From: Phellopilus nigrolimitatus
Taxonomy: Eukaryota; Basidiomycota; Agaricomycetes; Hymenochaetales; Hymenochaetaceae
Length of the DNA: 64,000 nucleotides
NCBI GenBank assembly: GCA_021029095.1
Contig: JAJOHG010000118.1
Coordinates: 22,057-86,056, forward strand
Direction of reading: 5' to 3'
Shown: one piece after another, positions 36,601 through 45,291 of the stretch
Layout of the letters: every line of letters begins with the position of its first letter
Position numbering within the stretch: the stretch's first letter is position 1
Made by a program: the position numbers and the translations under genes
The notes under the pieces: generated by a model
The model's input: the letters and a program-made list of their open reading frames with translations, nothing else
Told to the model about the DNA's origin: nothing
Databases searched by the model: none

Positions 36601-36800
36601 ACCGAGCATGAAGACACTGAAAAACAAGCCGATGCCTGTGGAAAGAACATATGCAATTTGAGACGAAACGAAGCAAAAGGAAGCGTACCGACGACTGTAC
36701 GTCAATCATTATGAGCAGGAGCCTGAGCTGATACTAAAATTCAAGACTCACCGACGCCATAGCCCGCGCCTTGCGGAAGAACAGTCGACACACTAGACAT
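33686..36800 (-). CDS. DUR3: High-affinity urea (and polyamine) transporter, sodium:solute symporter family
   Basis: Imports urea across the plasma membrane by proton-coupled symport when better nitrogen is scarce. From the ATG at 36800 ([16 protein letters not shown]) successive exons encode [32 protein letters not shown] and [20 protein letters not shown]. Then come [51 protein letters not shown] and [20 protein letters not shown] with [10 protein letters not shown]. Next are [20 protein letters not shown] and [20 protein letters not shown]. The end is [20 protein letters not shown] and a short basic tail stopping at 33686-33688. This order matches fungal DUR3 proteins, with about 15 helices and many introns. 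The region upstream holds a cluster of GATA motifs, which suits nitrogen control. Confidence 0.95.
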
Positions 36801-36974
36801 TGTGCAATCTGTAGTGTTACGGTCCTTCGAGGATGGTGGTCAAGAACAAGAAGACTTAGAGCGCCCGTCGCCATCCCGGCTCCCGCATTCCACTTTAATA
36901 AACTATTTGCAGCGCCACTCGAACGAGATTCTGGTCTTATCTTAGCTCTGGAAAACGTCGATTGAGCGCGTCGA

Positions 36975-37217
36975 GATAAGGTGCGCGTCTTCAGCGTGAT
37001 AACAAGTATCCATTTGTGATAAGCAAGCTCACCTCGTCGGCCGAAATACGTTCATAACGGATTAAAGATTCGTCCTGCATTTAAGAAATGATGATTAGGC
37101 GCATTGTCTGCCTGCTTCGAGCGGTGCCAAAGTAAAGAATCGTCAAAATGAGAGCTAAAAGAAATTTGTCGGAGGGAATTAGGGAGACGGTGAGAAAGTC
37201 TTATCTAATCGCTTATC
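36975..37217. promoter_or_regulatory. GATA-motif cluster upstream of DUR3, shared with the divergent NAXE gene
   Basis: Six GATA tetramers lie within 243 bp. On the plus strand they are at 36975 (AGATAAG), 36998 (TGATAA) and 37018 (TGATAAG). On the minus strand they are at 37007-37010, 37202-37205 (CTTATCT) and 37214-37217 (CTTATCG). Nitrogen-regulatory GATA factors of the AreA/NIT2/Gln3 type bind HGATAR sites, often in pairs, at urea-permease genes of other fungi. That this cluster acts on DUR3 is inference. Confidence 0.5.
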
Positions 37218-37297
37218 GTCCAGACGTCATCGTCTCTGGTGTGCTTTAAGTGTCTACGCCACTCTGAACTCCTCTGATTTCTACTAATACATCCACA

Positions 37298-38460
37298 ATG
37301 TCTGTTCGGTATCTAACAGCAAAGCTTGCGCAGCAAGTACGTTATCAATGTTTACCAACAGCTGAACAATCTATTTGACGCGACACGAAAAATTCAGATC
37401 GACGAAGAACTCATGAGTGCAGCGGGCGCGTTCAGCCTCGACCAGGTCTCTGACCTTACGCGTTGACTCGAATAGTTCATCGTGTTTACGCTGATCATTC
37501 AACTACCAGCTCATGGAACTCGCCGGCTTGGCTTGCGCACAGACGCTCGCGAAAGTGTATTCCAAAGAGAAGTTCCCGCGCGTGCTCGTGTGCTGTGGAC
37601 CCGGAAACCAGGGCGGCGACGGACTTGTTGCGGCGAGACACCTTTGTGCGTATGAGCTGCTGCGTATCATACGCATTGATAATCTTACTAAAGAGAGCTC
37701 ATTTTAGGTCAGTTTGGATACAAGCCGACACTGTTCATGCCCAAGGTCCTTGAGACACTATTCTTTTGAGAAGATTCAACTCGCTAAATTTCTACGACCG
37801 ACAGCCCGGCAAAAAGGACATCTACAAAGTGCGCTCTTCTCTCCCTTTAGAAAAAAGTACCTTGATACTGAACAAGTGACGACACAGCGGCTCCAAGCAC
37901 AGTGTAGCAATATGTCCATCCCGACTCTTTCAAGTACATCCTCTTCCGAAACAGTCCCTACTTTAAGCGATGCGCTCCTCACTTCGGACGTCGTCCTCGA
38001 CGCGATCTTCGGATTCTCCTTCGCTCCACCCGTGCGCGCACCATTTGACACGGTTTTGCCGCTCGTCGCGGCGTCCGGGCTGCCAATCGTCAGTGTGGAC
38101 ATTCCGAGTGGCTGGGACGTCGAAAAAGGCAATTTTCCTTTTGCGGTGAAAGACGTGAAGGGACAAGGCGATAGGGAAACGACGTTCGAGGGACTAGAGC
38201 CGGACGTGCTGGTTAGCTTGACGGCACCGAAGCTCGGTGCAAAGGACTTCAAGGGTCGGCATTTCCTCGGTGGCAGATTTGTCAGCAAGTACGTGATTTT
38301 GAAAAGAAACTCTTATTCCCCATTATGTTATAACCTTACAAATTCTAATTTCAATTTTGGCAGGGCTTTGGAAAAAAAGTATCAGCTGAACCTTCCGGAG
38401 TATTCAGATTATGAGCAGATCGTGGAGCTTCCTCGAGTCGGCGGAAGCCAGAAGCTCTGA
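37298..38460 (+). CDS. NNR1: NAD(P)H-hydrate epimerase (YjeF_N domain)
   Basis: Repairs damaged NAD(P)HX by interconverting its R and S epimers so that a partner dehydratase can restore NAD(P)H. Exons 37298-37336, 37398-37445, 37510-37645, 37708-37745, 37805-37828, 37888-38288 and 38364-38460 sum to 783 nt, or 260 residues. Signatures are [37 protein letters not shown] (nucleotide loop), [35 protein letters not shown] (catalytic Asp) and [20 protein letters not shown]. Length and order match yeast YNL200C. All introns are GT-AG. It is transcribed away from DUR3 through a shared upstream region of about 500 bp. Confidence 0.96.
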
Positions 38461-38798
38461 GCTTGAACAGAATCCCGTGATAACAGTGTAAGAAGAAGTG
38501 TAAGAAGAAATAAACGATTCTTGAGATAAATCGCCTTTACGAACTATCAAGCGAGGTCGTACGGCTCTGCCAAGCGGTATATTTCTTAAGCTAATTCTTG
38601 AGCGGCTGATACTTCGACTCACGCTTGTATTGGCAGTGCTGATTATTGGCGGTGAAATCTACACAAAAAGTTGGAGCTTTTACGGTCGTAGGCTTTAGTA
38701 TTTAGCAGATGATCGGCGCGGACCGCGGACAGCCCCTCAAATGTATTTTGTTCAATACAGCCGTTTGCAAAAATAATGAGACTAGTCGAAAACGAAAT
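38461..38798. other. Spacer before the LTR element
   Basis: 338 bp of 3' flank of the epimerase gene. No gene or repeat recognised. Confidence 0.5.
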
Positions 38799-38803
38799 CA
38801 GTG

Positions 38804-39019
38804 TGGAAGCACACCGAGAGGTGTGAACACTAGGAAACAGACGGGAGAAAACTCTGTAATTCGAGTGAGAGAAGACCTAATAAATACAGTGTTTGCGCGT
38901 ACCTGTAATTCGAGTGAGAGAAGACGAAACTCGAATTACGGCGCGCGCGCATATAAGTACGATACGAAATAGGAAATGATTATCTAACAATGATTGGTAA
39001 CTGTAACCGGGAGGTTACA
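38804..39019 (+). repeat. Left LTR (216 bp)
   Basis: Contains two copies of CTGTAATTCGAGTGAGAGAA; the second lies 10 nt upstream of a CTCGAATTAC that can pair with it. CGCGCGCGCATATAAGTAC follows, a likely TATA-type promoter core. The terminal GTAACC-GGGA-GGTTAC is a near-terminal palindrome. Confidence 0.9.
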
Positions 39020-39260
39020 CTCCTCCCCACTGTGAGAAATTGGAAAAAGGGGGACTAAAAGAGAGCATAAAAAAATTATCCGCGAGAGCCCGTAGTAGCT
39101 AAGAGAGTACGGCCTCGTCTTCAACTGGTACGGAGAGATGCCCGAATGAAATGTGCGTCGACACGCGTTAGCCATCTCCACTCGACAAAGCTTCCTATTC
39201 GGTGTGATCGGCGGCACTTGCTTTCGGTAGGCCGGACATTGTAGTCGTCGAACGGCGCAG

Positions 39261-39863
39261 TCATATCTTTGTTGATTTCATTAGGTCCTGCCAGAGCGCG
39301 GGTCCGAGACTATGACTGCTCTCTATGCCTTTGAACCACGGGAAGTGAGACGAGAAAGGTAGAAAACTGAGGACGTGTGAGACCAATTCACGAGGAAGCA
39401 TGGTGAGTTGGAGCACATCCCGTACGTTTTTGGAGGGCGTTGTCGAACCGTCCGTGCCATCGCTCGCGCCGTTAGAGACACCGAGTTCTCCATCCTCGTC
39501 GGCGAGGTCCGAGTTCGCGATTTTGGGCTCCGAGCTATTAAGGCTCCATTGGTTGCCAGCGCGGCGAAGCCCGTTCGCGCTTGTTTTGTCCGACGCACCG
39601 TCGCGCACAAACGGCTCGAGCGGCACAGTCGTTTTCGGGTTCGTCTTCATGTAATCTGCATTCGGCTGGTTGGACATGACGAGCGGCGACGCGGAGTAAG
39701 CGAGCTTCTGCATGACCATGCCCGATCGACAACTGGTTTGGGAATGCGCAGCGTCCCTTGGGGATGGACGTTCCTGCGATTGAGGGCGCACGAGTCCCTC
39801 GGGGCCTTCTAGTTGCAGAATAAGCTTGAGGTGATGGATGTGATTGAGTCGTGATACACCCAA
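39261..39863 (-). pseudogene. F-box-like gene fragment carried inside the LTR element
   Basis: A minus-strand frame of about 200 codons contains LQLTMLPRELVSHVLSFLPF, which fits an F-box N-terminal half (LPxELxxxILSFL). F-box proteins recruit substrates to SCF ubiquitin ligases. The rest is polar and low complexity, and the frame stops about 34 residues after the motif, so neither a full F-box (about 45 residues) nor any substrate domain is present. It lies antisense to the element. A captured host gene piece is the simplest reading. It might still be transcribed. Confidence 0.45.
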
Positions 39864-40080
39864 AACTGGCAGTGAGCCAAGCTACGGGATAGACCTAAGG
39901 CTAGGGTTTGGATGGTATAAGAAGTGAAGGGACAATGGCAGACGCGATGTGCCAAACTGACACGATCAGGGAGCACGTTCGGCGGAACAAAGACACAGAG
40001 GCGGCAATGATGAATGGGCGAGAGCTCAGTGAAAAAAGAGACGAGATGGCATGCCAGGTCGTGGAGAGAGAAAGAGAGGT

Positions 40081-40400
40081 GGCCGGAAGTAGCAGCAACT
40101 TCCCTGGACCAACAGACAAGTAGAAAGATGCGGCCGGAAGTAACAGCGACTTCCCTGGGGCGCAAAAGCGGGCAGTAGAGCGAGGAGATGCGGCCGGAAG
40201 TAGCAGCGACTTCCCTGGGGCGCAAACAGGCGGGTGGCAGAGAGAAGATATGCAGCCGGAAGTAACAGCGACTTCCCTGGAGTGCAAAAAGCGGGATACG
40301 GAGATGCGGCCGGAAGTAACAGCGACTTCCCTGGGGCACAAACAGGCGGGTGGCAGAGAGAAAAGAGTGAGGCCAGAAGTTGACAGAGACTTTCCTGGGG
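40081..40400. repeat. Six-unit minisatellite of hairpin-forming units
   Basis: The core GGCCGGAAGTARCAGCGACT followed by TCCCTGG recurs near 40081, 40132, 40192, 40253, 40308 and 40371 at 51-63 bp spacing, with the last copy the most diverged. Each of the first five cores has GGAAGT and ACTTCC as inverted arms around a 7-nt loop. The array creates repetitive open frames on the minus strand that I treat as artefacts. Confidence 0.9.
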
Positions 40401-40635
40401 CACTGCAGACGGGTGGCACAAGATTTGCCGGTGCTAAAGAAGCTCAGACCGCGTAGACAACGGATTCGCGGTGGCACGCGACGTAGAAGAGAAGATAGGG
40501 TTTTCTAGATCACTTGCAGTGATGCTAGATGGTCCAGTCGGCGTTTGTCAGACTGGAACTCGGAAGGGGTGCAACCGACAGTGGCAGCCGCCAGTGGCAC
40601 CCGGTACAGACGGAGTCTCGGCGTCAAAAAAAAAG

Positions 40636-40851
40636 TGGAAGCACACCGAGAGGTGTGAACACTAGGAAACAGACGGGAGAAAACTCTGTAATTCGAGTGA
40701 GAGAAGACCTAATAAATACAGTGTTTGCGCGTACCTGTAATTCGAGTGAGAGAAGACGAAACTCGAATTACGGCGCGCGCGCATATAAGTACGATACGAA
40801 ATAGGAAATGATTATCTAACAATGATTGGTAACTGTAACCGGGAGGTTACA
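40636..40851 (+). repeat. Right LTR (216 bp)
   Basis: Same length and, as read, same sequence as the left LTR. An A-rich tract precedes it and the CAGTG target duplication follows it. Confidence 0.9.
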
Positions 40852-40856
40852 CAGTG

Positions 40857-42238
40857 TTTCGTTTCCACGGACTTAGCCAAACTCACGTCGTTTCGCATCG
40901 TTTGGCGTTCACCATCACATTTAACAGTGCCAATACATTTCCCGTAGCCATTACTGCTTGCAATATGATCATATGTGTTGGTTTATACAGTTTACTTCAG
41001 TTACGAGACAACTGTACAGTGATCATTATTTCCAAAAACAAATCAAAGTGAATATCTTATCAATAAACACAGTATTCGAGAGAAGGCGAAATACAATGGA
41101 TGTAGCAGGGATATGAGTAAGTGCATAGGACATTTGACTGCACCACAGTCGAATGTCGTCGTTGTCTGCCATCCAAATCCTCCTTGCATATACTGTATGT
41201 TGCTTTTCTGTCTAATAGTCTAAGTATCAACGGACCTCCTTAACAGCGGTTTCCATCTTTTGAAAAGAGCCTACATGTACAATATATTATAGATGAGGGT
41301 GCTATCCTCTATCCTCTACTTTTTGCTATAGTTGAATTAATGATTGTGCTGTCAAGGAGCTTTGTTTCTCGAGCTGCAATGCAGTAAATTAGGTGCAAAA
41401 TGCAGACTTTTGAAAATTTGCAAGTGGCATGTAGATGCTGTGGAAGAAGGGTGATGAAACTGACAGGATGTGATTTCACTGCAGCGGACGACGCGATTTT
41501 GACGAAGTCCACAAAATGAGAACATTGATTTTATTTTCGACCAGTCTCATTATTTTTGCAAATAGCTGTAAGCAGTGCTGTGCCATCCCGAAGGAGAGGA
41601 AAGAGTCTTCGAACTACAGTAGCATTTAGTTAGGGTTGCTACACTTCTCATGTGGTTGCTTTGTCAGCTTTCCTCTTCCTCGGCAATATCTCTTCGAGAA
41701 AGGAAATAGAATTACACTTTACGTCACTTTTTTTCTTCGAACTAAGCATCCATGTGCAACGGACAAGAACAGACGTTTTAAAAAAATGCCGTCGTTTGAA
41801 TTACGAGACTTCTCTACTCGGCTCTATGACACCCTTATTACTGGCACATACTCGAGGTAGTATTATTTATCTCTTTTCCTTCCTGAACGAAAGTTAGGCG
41901 CTTTGGCGGACGACTATCATTTGAGATCTTCTGCCGAGGAATCTTAGTTTAGCTTCTTATACTTGTGTAATGCCGTTTTCGCCATACCCCAACGTGCACC
42001 TGCACAGGTACATACATGTCAAAAATCTCCGACTTCCTGACTGAATCCGGACTTCTTGATGCAGACGACCGGTTCCCGAAGCCCCTCTAGCACCGGACGT
42101 TACTTATAAGAGGTAGCAATTTAGCCCCATACTCGCTCTTCCCCCCGTGTGCGATCACTGTGCCAGCGTTGAGTTCGGGGTGCTATATCCTCAAACGTGG
42201 CTTGCTGCGCAACTCAGTGAAAGATATCCTTGGTCACG
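40857..42238. other. Spacer between the LTR element and the DUF6534 gene
   Basis: 1.4 kb, AT-rich, with no supported gene. Short frames near 41309-41512 (-) and 41636-41897 (+) have no family or splice support. Confidence 0.5.
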
Positions 42239-43827
42239 ATGAGCTCCGCGCCGGCCGTCCCTGCTCTGGACAATACTGTATGTCACCTCTTCCCCTATTC
42301 TCTCTAACGACTTTTCTTCTGACGACGACACGATATGAACTGGACACGGATATGGAAGATAGTTTGGGGCATTATACTTGTCTTCCGTGTGAGTCCACTT
42401 GTTCTACGTTGTTCCATACATTATTGCTCATGGCTTTTAACTTTTTGTCTTAAGGGTCACTATGGGGTACGTTTCAATTATTCCGAAACTTCATCCGAAC
42501 TTCATGTCATAACCTATACCACCTTTCAGCTTGTGGGGCGCAGGGACTGTTCAGCTATATTACTACTTCAATGTGCGTACTTCGTCTTACTGTCTATAGG
42601 TTTTCTTGACATTATACCACAGAAATACGTCAAAGATGCTTGGTGGCTGAAATTACATGTGGCCCTCGTCTGGGCTGTAGATACAGCTCATCAGGCGCTT
42701 GTGATCCATTCTGTATATATCTATCTGATCAGGGAATACGGGAATCCGGCTTACCTTGCTCATCTCGAAAGGTAGGTGGACTTCACTTCGAAAAACGGCT
42801 AGCGTGCGTTCTAAATCCCGTGTCGTTATGTAGATCGCTGCTAGATTCAATCATCCTCACTGCCTTCATCTGCGCGCAAGTACAAGTGATATTCATCATG
42901 CGAATCTGGCGGTGTAAGTCGAAGTTTCCTTCAATTCTAGCGTCGCAGGCACGTTGAGCGAATCTGCCCTCTAGTGAGCAACAAAAACATTGCATTGACG
43001 AGTATCGTCACCTTACTCGTCATCGCGCAGTTCACGTCAACGAGCGTCTACTACGGGCGTGCGTACCACTTCACGGAGTTCGCGCAGCTCGAGACGATCT
43101 TCACCATTACGCGCACCATCAACATACTCACCGCGCTCGCGGATGCGTCTGTGGCGGGCGTGCTCATCACGCTCCTGCACAAAAGTCGGACGGGCTTCCG
43201 CAAGAGCGAAACGATGATCAACCGCCTCATCCTGTTCACGGTCAACACGGGGCTAATCACCGGGCTCTGCGCGATCACGTCGCTTATAACGGGTATCGTG
43301 CTTCCGAACACATTCGTCTATATCTTTTTCTACCTTTGCATAAGTCGGCGTGCGTCATCCTCCTATACTTTTGCGTCTATTAAAACCCAGTGCTCACTAG
43401 TTGCTCACTGGTCGCCCACATAGTCTACGTGAACTCGCTTTTTGCAACGTGAGCTATTGATGTTCTTCAGCGCTCTCTATCATCTAACTATCGTATGCTC
43501 CTGGCAGCCTTAACTCTCGCGAGAGCATGCGCAGCGGCGTGCACGATCAATCCCCAAGCGTCTCCAATGGTCTTTCGCTGACTACATTTAACGCACGGAC
43601 AGGTTCCGTGCGACAAAAGGTGCGCTTTACATCTTCCCATCGTCTAATAGTTCATTCCTTCTCTCGAAATCCAGCTACTTACCATATTCCTCTTGTACGC
43701 CTAGGACTCGAACCCGTGTGTGGTGAACATCTCGGTCGACACCGAGACCGTCACCGTCAACGACAGCGATGACAGGAAAGAAAGAATGAGTGTGCGTGTG
43801 GTGTCTTCTAGTGTCTTTCATTTCTGA
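42239..43827 (+). CDS. DUF6534-family membrane protein
   Basis: A seven-helix-type protein of the family abundant in Agaricomycetes; its role is unknown. The first exon (42239-42277) is MSSAPAVPALDNT, the characteristic start. It is followed by a short helix, LWGTVQLYYYFN, and KYVKDAWWLKLHVALVWAVD with THQALVIHSVYIYL-like continuation. Then come LDSIILTAFICAQVQVIFIM, NKNIALTSIVTLLVIAQF, a loop to TITRTINILTALADASVAGV, and the signature LLHKSRTGFRKSETMINRLI. NTGLITGLCAITSLITGIVL and LPNTFVYIFFYLCI follow. The tail contains YVNSLFATLNSRESMRSG and ends acidic at 43825-43827. Introns are GT-AG; the junctions between exons 2 and 3 are least certain. Confidence 0.86.
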
Positions 43828-45291
43828 CATTAGCGATGTTTCCCTTCTTGTCTACAATCCGGCAGTCCGATGGTAGATCGCGATCTGAACAAGATATTGA
43901 AGCAATGCTACCCTCAAAGAATTAGTTATGCGGTCCGAATGATGGTGAGGATGCATCACACTGTTGCTCGAGGACATGCAACTTAAAGACTGCTTGTAGT
44001 ATTATAGTATGAGATCTGCCTTTTGGGTTATTATGTGCGGGCACAAAAGTAGGGCAAATTCTATATGTTTTCTTGGTCTCTCTTCTGAATCATATCTTAC
44101 TCGGTAGTTAAAACGACGCTGATCTGACTCAACTCGTTTCGATTGCACGACCAATTAGTCTAATCAACCCTGTACGTATAGTAGCACTGGACATGAAACA
44201 GTAGCATATGGTATTCAGTTCGCTCGACGATAATTCGATAGCGGGAACTGGGAACTATCCAACGCCATATTTCTAGCAGAATAAAGGTCGCCCACTGAAG
44301 AGTCGATTACGACAAACGTATGCACTGAGCGTATACGATCAGTTGACGAGCACGGCTCCGTTTCCAGCGGGTTTTAGTATAGCGTTGTCCACTCATCAAC
44401 ATGCTCGCCGGTTGGTTCGGCGTACGAAAGAGGACCAGATATGAAACTAGCTTCGCTTCGCTTCTGGGGGCGCCAAGTAGGAGACAAGCGAAGCGAGTTC
44501 CGGTCCTTCTCTAAGTTATTTAAAGTATGCATTCTTCCGCAGACGCTGTAAAAGCTTTTTCTGTTCATCCCTTCTGCCTTCGATGCCACTTAAAAAGAAA
44601 AAGAAAAAAAACTTCCTCTAGTGCTTATTTCCAGGTACAATCTACTCAGACACTTTGAAGGGCGTCTACGTCGGTGTAAGAATATGAGCTGGAACTTGTA
44701 TGCATTTTCTGTTACGAGAAGCTCTACCATGAAACAGGGCAGATTTCCCTTCCGCGATCTCTTCCCTTTACCTTTTTCTTCGGGATGTTGCATAATTCCA
44801 GAAAATATATCTTTTTGCCTCTGCCTCAGGACAGGTCAAGATGGAACTCAATGGTCAGTAGACGCCATGAAACTAGGTTTGACAGAGGTTCTCGATGAGT
44901 TCCACCATACGCCACCGTCGTGTTTGCTGACTTTTATTTGGCATGGCTGGATTAAGAGTAATTTAATCTTCATTTTTCAGAACCATTTCTCTCCGTTACT
45001 ACTCGAGTACGCGCAGACCTCGTTGACAAAGCACATTTTTTGTTGGTTCTGCTAGTACATCCACCCATCCACCTACGGCTGATGTGCTGACTGAAACTAT
45101 GGCAGGCGCTTATCTTACTAACCTAGTGTCTATCTCTGAGTCTGTGATCATCGACAACTGTTGCCATTCCGTGCATGGCTGTGCGAACAAAATGCAACGT
45201 TGATGCCTTTTCCTGAAGATGACCCGCGTCTTTGGCTGCCGCAACAGGCGAGTTTCTTCCGTGACAGGTTCTGAAGCACTAAGACGCGAAT
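43828..45291. other. Spacer upstream of the kinase/zinc-finger gene
   Basis: A 144-codon plus-strand frame at 44621-45055 has no recognisable domain. A small inverted repeat (TTCGCTTCGCTT and AAGCGAAGCG) lies near 44452-44489. No gene is claimed. Confidence 0.4.

Larger units (their letters stand above)
38804..40851 (+). mobile_element. Non-autonomous LTR retroelement with 5-bp target-site duplication
   Basis: Two 216-bp direct repeats that appear identical base for base (38804-39019 and 40636-40851) flank a 1616-bp internal region. Each begins TGG and ends ACA, the usual TG...CA of LTRs. CAGTG lies immediately outside both ends (38799-38803 and 40852-40856), a perfect 5-bp target duplication. 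Nine A residues and a G (40626-40635) just before the right repeat resemble a polypurine tract, which gives plus orientation. There is no gag, protease, reverse transcriptase or integrase, so movement would need enzymes from elsewhere. The interior holds an F-box-like coding remnant on the opposite strand and a hairpin minisatellite. Identical LTRs suggest a recent insertion. No obvious tRNA primer-binding site follows the left LTR. Confidence 0.9.

Noticed and set aside
39020..39045. tRNA primer-binding site after the left LTR
   Set aside because: The sequence after the LTR (CTCCTCCCCACTGTGAG) does not start TGG and matches no tRNA 3' end I know. Self-priming was checked by eye and no complementary LTR stretch was found.
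39809..40477. Minus-strand frames of up to 222 codons with repeated PREVAATSG-like units
   Set aside because: They come from translating the hairpin minisatellite in three frames, and repetition appears in all of them.
44621..45055. 144-codon plus-strand frame before the kinase/zinc-finger gene
   Set aside because: No domain. Hydrophobic and Cys-rich patches are scattered as in random AT-rich sequence, and the kinase start at 45292 does not need it.
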